Assembly (NCBI GenBank): GCA_965240325.2
Contig: OZ251232.1
Span: 2,108,001-2,172,000, forward strand
Length of the DNA: 64,000 bases
DNA from: Rebecca billardiae RCC1528
Lineage: Eukaryota > Haptophyta
Direction: 5' to 3'
In this document: positions 1 through 10,491 of the stretch, in pieces
Layout: each line of letters begins with the position of its first letter
How positions within the stretch are numbered: the first letter of the stretch is position 1
Program-made: the position numbers and the translations under genes
Notes under the pieces: generated by a model
Databases searched by the model: none
What the model saw: the letters and a program-made list of their open reading frames with translations, nothing else
Told to the model about the DNA's origin: nothing

Positions 1-717
1 GGGCTCGGTGGGCGCGCCGGCGGACGAGGGGCGCGTCGACCGACGCAGCGCGCCGCGCAGCGACACGTCCGCGTCCGCCTCGGCCGCCCCGACGACGAGC
101 TTCTCGGGCGCGCGCTCGTCGCGCGCGCGCGCAGAGCCCGCGCCGCGCGCGCGCGCCGAGTTGTTGCGCTTGGCGTGCGCGCCGCCCACGCCCTTGCGCG
201 CGCGCGGCGACACGCCGGTGCCGGCGCGAGCGCCCGCGTATTCCGGCGCGAGCCGCTCGGCGGCACCCACGCCGAGCGCGTGTGGGAAGCGCGTGATGCC
301 GTCGGGCGGCTGGTCGTGCTCGATCGTGAGCTCCTGCGCGACCGGCTGGTGCAGCGCGAGCAGGTGGCCCATCTTGCGCTGGTCTTCGAGCTCGCGCAGC
401 CTGAGGGCGTCGTTCTCGGCCTGAACCTTCAGCCGCGCTTCGCGCTCCTCCCACAGGAACATGTGCGCGTCGCTCAGGGCCTTCCGCAGCTGCGCATTCT
501 CGGCCTCGCGCTTGCGCGCCTCCCACTGGGCGGCGTGAACGTCCGCCTGCCCGGCAAGCCGCTGCTCGACCCAGGCCTGCACGTCGGCGAGCTCGCGCTC
601 GGCGTGCTCGACACGCTGCTTGTAGTACGCCAGGCGCGACTCGAGGTTGAGGCGCTCCGCGAGCCCGTCGCCCAGGTCCTCGCCCACCGCCGCCAGGGCG
701 CCGCCGGCGCCCGGCAT
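1..717 (-). CDS. CCDC77: CCDC77-like coiled-coil protein (partial, N-terminal 239 residues)
   Basis: The frame opens at an ATG at 717 and runs without a stop off the left edge, so only the N-terminal 239 residues are seen. An early RLAYYKQRVEHAERELADVQ segment starts a charged coiled coil. It is followed by QLRKALSDAHMFLWEEREAR and LRLRELEDQRKMGHLLAL, which match in order the conserved core of vertebrate CCDC77 (a YY-containing coil, an ALSD-F-ERE segment, then RELED-KK-LLAL). CCDC77 is a centrosomal/basal-body protein, which fits a flagellated cell. After residue ~140 the sequence becomes basic and low in complexity (RARKGVGGAHAKRNNSARAR). It is divergent from BMS1, with 236 bp between start codons. 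The family call rests on the coiled-coil core; the C-terminal half lies outside the window. Confidence 0.82.
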   Translation of the reverse strand, partial: MPGAGGALAAVGEDLGDGLAERLNLESRLAYYKQRVEHAERELADVQAWVEQRLAGQADVHAAQWEARKREAENAQLRKALSDAHMFLWEEREARLKVQAENDALRLRELEDQRKMGHLLALHQPVAQELTIEHDQPPDGITRFPHALGVGAAERLAPEYAGARAGTGVSPRARKGVGGAHAKRNNSARARGAGSARARDERAPEKLVVGAAEADADVSLRGALRRSTRPSSAGAPTEP

Positions 718-953
718 GTTTGAACCTGACTGAACTGTTCGCCTGGCGGCAAGCAAGCCAAGCTGAAAGCAAGGCGTTCGTCCGGGCGCGCGGGGAGAGG
801 GCAAGTTGAAAGTCCGGGGGGCACCTGCCGACGACAGCATCAGCCCGCAGCCGCCCTGCGCCCAGCCAACACGGGCCACGTGCGTACTGCGCGTGCCCAG
901 CCTCAAGGCCGAGGCGAGCGCGCGCCGAAGCGGCGCCTACGCCGCGGTTGGGC

Positions 954-3900
954 ATGGCCGAGGCCGAGAAAGACGCCGCGCACAAGGCGCACCGCGCGCG
1001 CAAGGCCAAGGGCGCAAAGGCCGCGCACAAGAAGGGCGCGGTCGCGGCGGCAAAGGCAAACCGCGGCGCGGGCAACAAGCACAACAACCCCAAGGCGTTC
1101 AAGTCATTCGCCGGGCCGGGCGGCGTGCGCAGCGCGGTGCGCACGCTCGAGAAGCGCGAGAAGCGGCAGCACGCACCGGTCGTCGATCGCTCCGCCGAGG
1201 TCGTGCTGCCCGCACCGTTTGTGGTCGCGGTCGTCGGCCCGCCGCAGTGCGGCAAGTCGACCGTGATCAAGTCGCTGGTGAAGCACCACACGCGCCAGTC
1301 GATCACGGGCGACATCAAGGGGCCGATCACCGTCGTCACCGGCAAGTCGCGCCGCCTCACCTTCATCGAGTGCCCGAACGACCTGCACGCGATGTGCGAC
1401 GTCGCCAAGATCGCCGACCTCGTGCTGCTGCTCGTCGACGGCTCGTTCGGCTTCGAGATGGAGGTGTTCGAGTTCCTCAACGTGTGCCAGGTGCACGGCT
1501 TCCCGCGCATCATGGGCGTGCTCACGCACCTCGACCACTTCCGCAACAACAAGGCGCTGCGGCGCACCAAGAAGGCGCTGAAGCACCGCTTCTGGACGGA
1601 GATCTACGACGGCGCCAAGCTCTTCTACTTCTCGGGGCTGAGCCACGGCCGCTACCCAAAGTCGGAGGTGCAGAACCTCTCGCGCTTCATCTCGGTGATG
1701 CGCTTCCGCCCGCTGTCGTGGCGCAACACGCACGCCGCCGTGCTCGCCGACCGCATGGAGGACCTCACGCCGCCGGCCGCGCTCCGCCTCACGCCGACGA
1801 CCGATCGGACCATCTCGCTGTACGGGTACGTGCGCGGCACGTATCTCAAGCCGCGCTCGACCGTGCACGTCGCCGGCGTCGGCGACTTCGCGCTCGACGC
1901 GCTCGACGTGCTGCCCGACCCGTGCCCGCCGCCCGACGCGCGCCCGGCCGGCGCGAGAAAAGCCACGCTGCGCGACCGCGAGAAGCACATCTACGCGCCG
2001 ATGGGCGACCTGGGCGACCTCATGTACGACCAGGACGCGGTGTACATCAACCTGCCAGACTCGGCGGTGCGATTCACCGCCACCCAGGACGAGATCGAGC
2101 GCGAGGCCCAGCTGCTCGCAGACGGCGGCGGCGATGGCGACCCGGCCGCCGCGGCCGCGGCGGCCGCGGCCGCGGCCGCGGCCAGCGCCGGCGCCGGCGC
2201 CGCTGGCGCGGACCTGCGCATGCAGGGCGTCGACCTCGTCAAGCAGCTGCAGCGACTGCGGCCGGACGAGTCCATCAACGCCCGGCTCGGCGCCGGACCC
2301 GGCCTGCAGCTCATCGCCGGCGGCGGCATGCTCACCGCCGATTCGCTCGCCGCTCCGGATGGGGAGGAGCCGCGCGCCGACGCGCCGGCGGATGAGGCCG
2401 AGGAGAGCAGCGAAGACGACGCGGACGGAGAGGAGAGCAGCGATGGCGATGGCGATGCCGATAGCGACGAGGGCGGGCCGTCGGAGGCGCACGCCGCAGT
2501 GCGAGGTGCGAGTGGGAGGCCGGTGCACGCGCGCGAGGAGACGGCAGCGGACGGGCAGCGCGTCCGTCGGCGCGCCGTGTTCGATGACGACCACGTCAGC
2601 GGCAGCGGCGATGACGAGAGCGACAGCGAGGAGGACTCGGACGGTGGCCACGGCGACGATGACGACGAGAGCGATGACGACGACAGCGAGCCCGATTTCG
2701 ACGGCGCGGCTCCCTGGAAGGACGGGCTGGTGGAGCGCGCGGCAGCCGCGCACGCAGAGCGGCAGACGCGCATCCCGAACCTGATGGCCTTCGTGTACGG
2801 CCACGGTGCATCGTCGCGGGATGACGGCGCTACGCATGCCGATGATGACGACATGAACGGCGGCGATGACGATGACGACTTCCTCGTCGAGGTCGGTGCG
2901 TCAAAGCGGGCACAGCGCGGGGCAGGTGGCCCGAGCGGCGGGGACGACGACATCGATGCGCCGGAGACGCCTCGGCTGCTCTTGCATGAGCACCAGCTCT
3001 CGCGGTGGGCGGATTCGAGCGAGCGAGAAGCCATTCGGGACCGCTTCGTCACCGGCCGCTGGGACGGCGCTGACGGCGGCTTGCCAGTGGAAGCCGAGCA
3101 GGCGGACGACGGTGGCTTCGAGGACCTCGAGACCGGCGAGCTAGTCGGCAGCATGCGCGATGCAGGCGCGGCTGCGGATGCAGGAGGCGAGGAGGACAGC
3201 CTGGCCGCGCGGAAGGCGGCTGCGAAGGCCAAGTTCGACGAGGAGTACGACACGAAGGGAAAGCGGCAACCCAGCGTGCCGTCTGTGGCGCGCCTTGATG
3301 GCGAGGAGGAGTCGGAGTTCGCGAAGGAGCAGCGCGAGGCTCGAGAGCGCCAGCTGCAGTTGAACAAAGCCGCTTTCGACGCAGACGACCCAGCGCTCGT
3401 CGAATTGCAAGGCGTTCGTCCAGGCACCTACGTGCGGCTGGTGATTTCGCGCGTGCCGTATCAGTTCGTGAAGCATTTCGACCCTCGCCGACCCATACTT
3501 GTCGGCGGTCTTCTTGCGGGTGAGGAAACGAAAGGCATGATCCAGGTAAGCAACAGCCAAGCGCACGCCCGAGCCCCCCTTGCCCCGCGTGCGGGGCGCA
3601 TCTTGTAATGTCGTCCGCACGCCCCGCGCCGGCGGCACACCACGCAGGTGCGCCTCAAGAAGCATCGCTGGCACAAGAAGATTCTGAAGACGCGAGACCC
3701 GCTGGTGATCAGCCTGGGGTGGCGTCGATTCCAGTCGGTGCCGGTCTATGGCATGCGGGACCCCTCGCGTCGATGTCGGTACCTCAAGTACACGCCAGAG
3801 CACATGCACTGCCTTGCGACCTTTTGGGGCCCACTTGTCCCGCCGAACACGGGCATGCTTGCTTTCGCAGCGACGAGCAAGTCTTCGTTTCGAATCGCGG

Positions 3901-4924
3901 CGACTGGGGTTGTGCTCGAGGCCGACCAATCGATGACCATCGTGAAGAAGCTCAAGCTGACAGGTGCCCCGTACAAAATATTCAAGAACACAGCGTTCGT
4001 GAAGGACATGTTCTCTTCCAGCCTGGAGGTGCGTGCATGCACTAGCCGCGGAGAAAGCCTCGCAAGTGGCGGCTATTCGAGCGGTGGGCGCGTCTTTGCT
4101 CGATCGAGTTTTACGCGGTGCTGACCGACAACGCCGCCGCGCCCCCTGCGTGCGCACCTCAGGTCGCCAAGTTCGAGGGGGCGGTCATTCGAACCGTCTC
4201 TGGCATCCGTGGCCAGGTGAAGAAGGCGCTCGCTGGTGGCAAAGGGGAATTCCGAGCTGCTTTTGAGGACAAGCTGCTACGTTCGGACATCGTGGTCCTC
4301 AAAGCATGGGTTCCGGTAGACGTCCCCAGTCTGTACAACCCCGTGACCACGTTGCTGGGCAGCGCGCCGGCACAACCTTCGCAGCCCACGGACGGCGATG
4401 CTGCAGACGGTGCCGCACCCGCGTCCGAACCTGAGCAGAACGACCCCGGCTGGGTGCCCATGCGATCGCATGCCGAGGTCCGTGCCGCCTCGGGACTTCC
4501 CGTGCCGCTGAAGCGAGATTCGCTGTACCGCACGATCGAGCGCGAACCACGGCGCTTCAACCCGCTCAAGATCCCGGCCAGTCTACAAGCCGCCTTGCCC
4601 TACAAGTCGAAGCCTAAGCTGACCAAGAAGCAGTCGCGGAAAAGCTACGAAGCAAAGCGTGCGGTCGTCGCCGAGCCGGAGGAGCGCAAGGTGGGCACAT
4701 TCATGCAGCAGTTGCGCACGCTCCGCAACGCGAAGGAGGCGAAAGCCCGTGAGCGCACGAAGGCCAAGCTCAAAGAGCGGGATGCGCGCGTGGCCAGAGA
4801 GGAGGCCGCCCGGGCGCAGGCCACAAAGGCACACCGCAAGCGACGATACAAGCGTGAGGGCATCGAGGTAGAGATCAAGGCGAAGATCGCGCGCAAGCAT
4901 GGGGCAGCTGCCGATGAGGACTGA
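954..4924 (+). CDS. BMS1: BMS1, ribosome biogenesis GTPase (3 exons)
   Basis: Exons 954-3545, 3648-4028 and 4163-4924 join in phase 0 to give 1244 residues, close to human (about 1280) and yeast (about 1180) BMS1. BMS1 is the nucleolar GTPase of the small-subunit processome and recruits RCL1 to pre-rRNA. Seen: a basic N-terminus (AHKAHRARKAKG), a P-loop GPPQCGKST near residue 95, GPITVVTGKSRR and FIECPNDLHAM in the GTPase region, a long acidic stretch (roughly residues 470-700, with DDDD runs), then the conserved C-terminal region VRLKKHRWHKKILKTRDP, SLGWRRFQ and VAKFEGAVIRTVSGIRG. Those last motifs cross both splice junctions, which fixes the introns. A short alanine run encoded by GGCCGC repeats lies near residue 400. 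The start is the first ATG; the frame extends upstream only through non-ATG codons. Confidence 0.95.
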
Positions 4925-5230
4925 CCGTCAAGCAAGATTACACAACCTTTCTGCACAACCCACAGGGCCCGCGTGCGGCCGGTGTCTGGCAAGCGCGGTC
5001 GGCATCGCGCGATGGCGGCGCAGCCGTGTAGTTACGCATATCGCCAACATTAATAATTGATGGAGTGCTCGCCAAACGAGCATCAGAACATAGACTTGTG
5101 AGACCGCACGGCGACAATGAATTCCCGATCTGATGAGAGAGCATAGATATCACTGTGTAGGCCGAAACGAAAATAACGCCGCAATCGCTTGGTTTTCAGA
5201 CCTCGGCCCCACCGGCAAATGCGTTCAGCG
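4925..5230. other. Intergenic, nothing recognised
   Basis: Stretch after BMS1 holding its likely 3' UTR. It is less GC-rich than the genes on either side, and no coding region or RNA gene is apparent. Confidence 0.5.
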
Positions 5231-5316
5231 ATGGTAAGATGACGAAGCGTTTTACCGCTGCGCCACCAGAGTCGACTCTGGTGGCGCAGCGGTAAAACGC
5301 TTCGTCATCTTACCAT
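5231..5316. repeat. Perfect 86 bp palindrome
   Basis: Positions 5231-5273 are the exact reverse complement of 5274-5316 (two 43-base arms, no spacer, centre GTCGAC). The right arm contains a pol III A-box-like sequence, TGGCGCAGCGG (5282-5292). Partial copies of the same sequence occur at 5635-5698 and, more degenerate, at 6966-7032. Confidence 0.95.
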
Positions 5317-5347
5317 GACGTCCTGGGTTCGAATCCGCTGCGGTGCG
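5274..5347 (+). repeat. tRNA-like sequence with A and B boxes (SINE-head-like)
   Basis: TGGCGCAGCGG at 5282-5292 fits the pol III A box and GGTTCGAATCC at 5326-5336 fits the B box, with normal tRNA spacing. Between them an anticodon-arm-like hairpin (CGTCAT/ATGACG) is visible. The expected acceptor stem (5275-5281 against 5342-5348) does not pair and the T stem has a mismatch, so this is more likely a tRNA-derived repeat or decayed tRNA than a working tRNA gene. The 5' half is duplicated in inverted orientation immediately upstream. Confidence 0.5.
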
Positions 5348-5634
5348 CTTCTTTCACTCTTTCACAGCAGCCGCTGCGGCTTTCGTGTCTCGCAGGAGGG
5401 TCGCCCACGACCAGGGATTCCGGACACATTTCCGAATGTCCGGCCCCCGGGCGGCTCCCAGGGTCGGCTCTCCCCGGATTCCCTCCCAGGGGGCCCCGCC
5501 AGAGGGGCATGGGACGCGGAGCCAACCGCGAGAACAAACCGTACCCGGCAGGCGACCGGCCCCACACCCAGGGGGGTGTGGCTCAGAGTTGCAGCGGCAA
5601 ATTGGCACCGCGCGCGGATGAGACCCAGTACGTT

Positions 5635-5698
5635 ATGGTAAGATGACGAAGCGTTTTACCGCTGCGCCACCAGAGTCGAACGCTTCGTCATCTTACCA
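5635..5698. repeat. Second, internally deleted copy of the tRNA-like palindrome
   Basis: The sequence from 5635 to 5678 repeats the left arm of the 5231 palindrome. A perfect 20-base arm (5636-5655 against 5679-5698) then closes a stem around a 23-base loop, because the part carrying the A box is missing from the right arm. The DNA between the two copies (5348-5634) holds no recognised gene. Confidence 0.85.
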
Positions 5699-6965
5699 AG
5701 CGACCTTAAAAACATTGGGACCGCTCGGGGTTGGGCGTCAGGTGCCACAGCGACCATCCAACCGCCGGAACCGTCCATAAGTCGAAGGACGCTAGCGTAT
5801 CTTCCTTTCGAGGGTGCCGGTAGTACGCTAGCGCCAGCTATGTTCGAGACCTCAGAGGCTAAGACTTCATTCAACCAGAGGTGCCCCAGGAGGTGCCCAA
5901 CATGATTGACTCAATTGGCAGCAAGCGCCGCCCGCGCACGTCAGAGAGCTCCACGACTGACGTTTTGAGTGACACGCTCAGCGACGCGCTCGGCCCTCGT
6001 CGTCGGACGACCAACAGCACTGAGGGTTCACGGCGACAGCACACAGGGCGGGCTAGTCGGCGGGACGTACGGCTTTCGCGACTCCATCAACCATTGGCGA
6101 GCGCGCGGTGGCAGCGGCGCGCTGGTCGCACCTGCAACGCCCTGCTCAGGCACCGCGGCCATCGCACTGCTGGCCACGCTCCCGGCTCGTGCCGCAGCGG
6201 CCGCGCGTAGCTTGCACTGGCGCAACTGGCGTGGTGCGTGGCAGCGCGGTGGCACTCGGGGCAATGACGTTGACGATGATAAGTTGCTCCATCGCCACAG
6301 CCCGCTCGAAGCCCTGCGCCGCGCCGCTTTCCTCCGCCTCACGCCGCGCAGCGCCGCAGTCATCCGAATCACGACCGTCGTCGAGCGCGGTCGCCTCTGG
6401 AGGGCCGTCGTCGGCATCAGAAGAGAAGGTCTCGTCATGTGAGTTGTCGTTGAGGTCCCAGGCATCAATCGCGCCCGCGGCCGCCCTCGCGCGCGCCCCC
6501 CACGCGACGTCAGAGCTCACGCGCGCCGGGGCGCAATCGAAGATACGCTAGCGTATCTTCCCCGCGGCCAACAAAGAGATAACGAGTCAACAGAGAAGAG
6601 GGCGGGTCAATTGGACATCTGCAGCGGGCGGCGGCCCTCCGCCGCGAAGGCTGGTGGGCGCCAAAGAGAACGAGCACGTCTCAGGTCGCGCTTCTCGCAG
6701 CCTCCGCCTAGTTCCATGAGTGCCGTACTGCCGTGCACACGGCATAGAACGACAGCCTTTCAAGGCGGCATGACGTGTGTGCGGACTCAACGATAAGAGG
6801 AAGGGCGGAATCCGGGGCAAGGCGCGGCTGCGCTAGCGCGCGTGGGTCCCCAGAGCAACCCAGTCCCGAGCCGCTTCACGCCTTCATCACGCGCTTTTTT
6901 TCCTGCGAGAGAGCGTTCCGAGTTCGATGCCCATGCCTCGGCTGGTGCTAGGGGGTCAACTAGAA
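5699..6965. other. Gene-poor stretch, nothing recognised
   Basis: No reading frame here resembles a known protein or extends convincingly; short frames up to about 150 codons occur on both strands at the level expected for GC-rich DNA. The only structure noted is a 22 bp palindrome at 6539-6560, whose right part also occurs near 5789-5805. Confidence 0.4.
6539..6560. repeat. 22 bp perfect palindrome
   Basis: GAAGATACGCT is followed directly by its reverse complement. The string ACGCTAGCGTATCTTCC also occurs about 750 bases upstream (5789-5805), and a shorter TACGCTAGCG near 5825, so this may mark the edges of a small element or a protein-binding site. Confidence 0.7.
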
Positions 6966-7032
6966 ACGCGTTTTCCCGCTGCGTCACCAGAGACTTTGAT
7001 GGCGCAGCGGGAAACGCTTCGCTGTCTTGCCA
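6966..7032. repeat. Third, diverged copy of the tRNA-like inverted repeat
   Basis: An inverted pair built from the same core as the copies at 5231 and 5635: a left arm around TTTTCCCGCTGCGTCACC and a right arm TGGCGCAGCGGGAAACGC (A-box-like), separated by a few bases. It sits just beyond the stop codon of the TTLL gene. Confidence 0.7.
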
Positions 7033-7054
7033 TCGTCATCAGCACTCATCACCA

Positions 7055-9004
7055 TCAGGCCTGGTCATCTTTGCTTGGACCATCTTGGCTTGGACGCATC
7101 TCACATGCCGATGCCAACTGCGTCCCAGGGATCGACGATTCGGAGTGCGCGCGATACACACGGCGGCCTCGCGCGCTGAGGCCGATTGCCAATGCGCCGG
7201 GCGCGCCCACGTCTGCAGAAGCGCTCGCGCGTCGGCCTTTTGCCACACACGATGCACGCCTGTCCGGCAGGGGGCCGCGGTCCGCAGGGTGTGCCACCGA
7301 CGCCTTGAGCATCGCGGCTATGAGCACGTCGGCCCGAGCACCCAGCTGGGTCAGTCCCTGCGCCGCGCTAGCAGCCTGGTGACTGTGGTCCTGCTCACCG
7401 CCGCCATCCACAGCCCGCCGCAGCGCGTCAAGTTCGTCGGCGAGTGCCTCCGCGAGCGACAAAGTCGCGCGGATGAGGCCGTGGAAAGGCAGCCCACGCG
7501 GGCGCGGAAGGCTGGGGGTGTGCCAGCCCGTGCCGATGTCGTCTAGTCGGCCAAGCGCTCCGCGCGCAGACCGCTCGGCAGCGTCGCGCGCGCCAGCGAG
7601 GCCGGTGCGCTCGGCCACGGCGGCGAAGACGACAGGAAGCACGCCGCGTCCGCCAACCGGTTGATCGAATCCACTGGCACCTGCGCTCGCCGCGCGCCTG
7701 GGCTCGGCGAGTGCGTCGAAGAGCGCGCGCAGATGCTGCAGCACATCTGGCGACGCATCCAGGTGACGCCCAGCTGCCCGAGGCCGCGCGGCAGGCTGCG
7801 AAGTAGCGTGCAGGGGCTCAAGGCCATGCGCGGCGCAGATGCCAGCTACCGCGGGATCGTCCGCGCCTGACGCCGTGCGCGAGAGGAGCATCGCCGCCTT
7901 GACGACCCCAACCTTGGTCGTCACCTCGTCCTCGTCTCCACCATCCAGCGCCATCGACGGCGAGTGGTTGAGCTCGATGAGCCATGGCTTCGAGTCGGCA
8001 TCGATGAGGACGTCCACGCCGAGCACCTGGAAGCAGCAGCGCGGGCCATGCGTGTGCGATGGGAGCGCCTGCTCGTAGAGCTCGGAGGCGAGAGCGCAGA
8101 TGGAGCGGACGCCCACGTGGACGACGTCCCGGATCGACGCCCAGACCACACCCGCATCAACGCCCACGCCGCTGGCACCGTCGGCCCGAGCGCTCCAGCC
8201 GAGCTTGTTCGAGAGGCCCGTGAGCGGCATGGCCAGGCTGGAGTTTGTGAGGTGAATGTACGGATCGAGTCGCGCGAGCTCTCCCCCGCGCTCGCCTTGC
8301 GCCACGTCGGAGCGTCTTGCCTCGGAGGACGCCGTGCCGGCGCAAGCGGCATGCTCGCGGCGCCCTGCCTCCACCGGCGCATACGGCCGTGCAGCCACGC
8401 GAGCGAGCGCCCGCGTGCACACGTACGCCTCAAACGGGTGCGCGCACATCAGCAGCGCGTACATGCGGAGGTCGAACTTGTGCCCGGCGGATGCCGGCGC
8501 GGCGCTGAGCAGCGGTCGGTCGACGTAGATCTGTGCGACGCACCGCTGCCGTCGAGACAGCGAGCGCGCCGCACGGACGGCGTCCGGGGCGCGCACCAAG
8601 ACGATCCCGTCACCCTGACAGCCTGCGTCCGGCTTCAGAATGAACGCGCCACCGAGAGCAGGCACGGCCGCTTCGAAGGCTGCGAGCTCGGCGGGCAGGC
8701 ACCACGTCTGCGGGCTCACGGTATGGCCGGCGCCGTACAACGCCTCCGCCCAGCGGAGCTGGTGCGCGAGGCACACCTTCCGGCACAGCCGAACCATTCC
8801 GTAGAAGCGGTTGATCGCCTGCTCTGGCGCGACGCGCGCGAAGTGCGCGCGCGAGATGGGCGCGTCGAACCAGTGCAGCGCTGCGGTGCCCCCAGCATCG
8901 GCCTCATCCCACTCAAGCTCGTGCAGCGCGCGCCGCACCGCGGCGGCGTAATACTTGGCGCTCATCATCGACACGTCTACGCGCGGCGGCGCGGCGGGCG
9001 CCAT
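7055..9004 (-). CDS. Tubulin tyrosine ligase-like (TTLL) protein, probable tubulin glutamylase
   Basis: An intronless 649-residue frame with the ATP-grasp core of the TTL family, in order: GGAFILKPDAGCQGDGIVLV (nucleotide-binding lysine), RCVAQIYVDRPLL, HKFDLRMYALLM, LDPYIHLTNSSLA and FQVLGVDVLIDADSKPWLIE followed by LNHSPSM (metal and ATP binding). TTLL enzymes add glutamate or glycine to tubulin tails, mainly in cilia and basal bodies. The substrate cannot be told from sequence. The last ~250 residues are alanine-rich and unlike the family core. The frame is open to an ATG at 9076, but that leaves only 9 bases to the divergent ATG at 9086; the start chosen is the ATG at 9004 (MAPAAPPRV), and 8968 (MMSAKYY) is also possible. 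Confidence 0.88.
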   Translation of the reverse strand: MAPAAPPRVDVSMMSAKYYAAAVRRALHELEWDEADAGGTAALHWFDAPISRAHFARVAPEQAINRFYGMVRLCRKVCLAHQLRWAEALYGAGHTVSPQTWCLPAELAAFEAAVPALGGAFILKPDAGCQGDGIVLVRAPDAVRAARSLSRRQRCVAQIYVDRPLLSAAPASAGHKFDLRMYALLMCAHPFEAYVCTRALARVAARPYAPVEAGRREHAACAGTASSEARRSDVAQGERGGELARLDPYIHLTNSSLAMPLTGLSNKLGWSARADGASGVGVDAGVVWASIRDVVHVGVRSICALASELYEQALPSHTHGPRCCFQVLGVDVLIDADSKPWLIELNHSPSMALDGGDEDEVTTKVGVVKAAMLLSRTASGADDPAVAGICAAHGLEPLHATSQPAARPRAAGRHLDASPDVLQHLRALFDALAEPRRAASAGASGFDQPVGGRGVLPVVFAAVAERTGLAGARDAAERSARGALGRLDDIGTGWHTPSLPRPRGLPFHGLIRATLSLAEALADELDALRRAVDGGGEQDHSHQAASAAQGLTQLGARADVLIAAMLKASVAHPADRGPLPDRRASCVAKGRRASASADVGAPGALAIGLSARGRRVYRAHSESSIPGTQLASACEMRPSQDGPSKDDQA

Positions 9005-9085
9005 ACTGGCGGGTCGCTCGCGCCAAAAATTCGCCACACATGACACAAGTAATCTTCGCTGCAACGGTCGCATCAAGACGATAAT

Positions 9086-10003
9086 ATGGCCGTTGAATCA
9101 CTTGAATGGCGCGGGCGCCGCGACGCGGGCGCATACCTGCGCACGCTGCGCGCCAACGCGTCAGCTCGCGCCCCAAGTGGTATAAGTGGTGCCGACTGGC
9201 TCGCAATACGCCTGCGCGCCTTCGGCGACGCGATCGATCTCGACGAATTCGCGACGGCTGTGCAGCCTGCCATGGCGCATGTGCCGCGCGCGCGCATCGA
9301 CGACTGCTTCCGATCGTTGAGTGGGGGACGTGACACGATTGGCGCGGAGGCCCTGCTCCACAAGCTGTTCCGAGACGAGCCCGTCTACCTCCTGTCAGGT
9401 GGGGAGCCGGCGCACGCCCCACTGGCCGCGCTCTTCACGTCGCGCGACGCCGCCACGCTCGGGCGCGATCTCTCGCGCACGCAAGGCTGGGGACTGCGAC
9501 AGCGGCGCGAGGAGGACGCGAGGGCGAAGAAGCTGGACGAGGCGCTGGACAACGACGCCCGAATTATGCGCAATGCACTCCTGTGCAGGTATGCCCCCCA
9601 TGGTGCGCCGTCGAGTGCGCGCGTCGGCGCAGGCTGCCGCGCGTCCAGCTCGCACGATCCCAGCACGCCAGCGGCTGCGCCGGCGTCGGCGGTCGCAGCG
9701 CCTGGTTCATCCTGTCGAGCGTTCAGGCTTGCAGCGCCATCGAGTGCGCCCTCTCCCACACCGCCGTTCCTGCACCCGGCTGCCGCTTTGGCGCCGATGG
9801 CGGGCCCACCACACAGCACGCGCACTCGTCGGCGCTCGCCCCTGGGTGCGGGGCGGCGACCACGCCCTGCAAGTGAACCCGCCGGACCCCCGCCGCCGCG
9901 CATCGTGACGCATGCGGCGCGCCCTCGTCACATGGGGGTCCGCGTGCGGACGGCACGCTCGGAGGTGCTCGTGACCGCGCCGCCGGCAGGGTTGCGCCGC
10001 TGA
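9086..10003 (+). CDS. Unknown protein, weak EF-hand-like N-terminus
   Basis: A 305-residue frame starting MAVESLEWRGRRDAG. The first ~165 residues look like real coding sequence (helical, charged), including IDLDEFATAVQPAM and DTIGAEALLHKLF, which resemble the ends of degenerate EF-hand repeats; no complete calcium loop is present. From about residue 168 (after RNALLCR, where GTATGC could be a splice donor) the sequence is proline- and alanine-rich and may be intron or UTR rather than protein. It is divergent from the TTLL gene with almost no spacer, suggesting a shared upstream region and perhaps a ciliary role (inference). I do not recognise the family. Confidence 0.45.
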   Translation: MAVESLEWRGRRDAGAYLRTLRANASARAPSGISGADWLAIRLRAFGDAIDLDEFATAVQPAMAHVPRARIDDCFRSLSGGRDTIGAEALLHKLFRDEPVYLLSGGEPAHAPLAALFTSRDAATLGRDLSRTQGWGLRQRREEDARAKKLDEALDNDARIMRNALLCRYAPHGAPSSARVGAGCRASSSHDPSTPAAAPASAVAAPGSSCRAFRLAAPSSAPSPTPPFLHPAAALAPMAGPPHSTRTRRRSPLGAGRRPRPASEPAGPPPPRIVTHAARPRHMGVRVRTARSEVLVTAPPAGLRR

Positions 10004-10491
10004 GTGCGACGGTGCCGGCGGCGGGCGGTCTAGTCATCATCGACATCAGCAGCCCGGCCACTGAGCCGTCTCGGACGGCCTCAGTCACGCCCGCGCGCGC
10101 ATGGTGCACGTGCGCCCGGGGGACGGGGGCACGCGCCCACGGGGGCGCTGCGACACTCCGCGCTGCGCACGACGACCGTATACTGCTGGTACTACTCACG
10201 TACCGTAGTCTTCGAGACCGGCTACGTCCGCCAGCCAGGTGCCACTGCCAGTCGGGCCAGTTACGCCGTCGCGCGCACATAGTCCCGCGGTGCCGATGAC
10301 ACTAAGTGTCACGTGTGCCGCGCGCACACTGGCTACGTCCGCACCGGCACGACCATATTGCTTGCGCTGATGGTGATATTGGATCATCACGGGCAGGCCG
10401 GACGCGTATACCCGTAACCCGCCACCAACTACCATAACCAAGCGACAGGCCACTGACACTCGCCGAGCGACGCATGGACCCTCACCCTGTG

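Noticed and set aside
1104-2837. A 577-codon minus-strand frame
   Set aside because: It lies antisense to BMS1, contains no family motif, and reads histidine/arginine/alanine-rich as expected for the opposite strand of GC-rich coding DNA.
5274-5347. A functional tRNA gene
   Set aside because: A and B boxes are good but the acceptor and T stems do not pair properly; annotated as a tRNA-like repeat instead.
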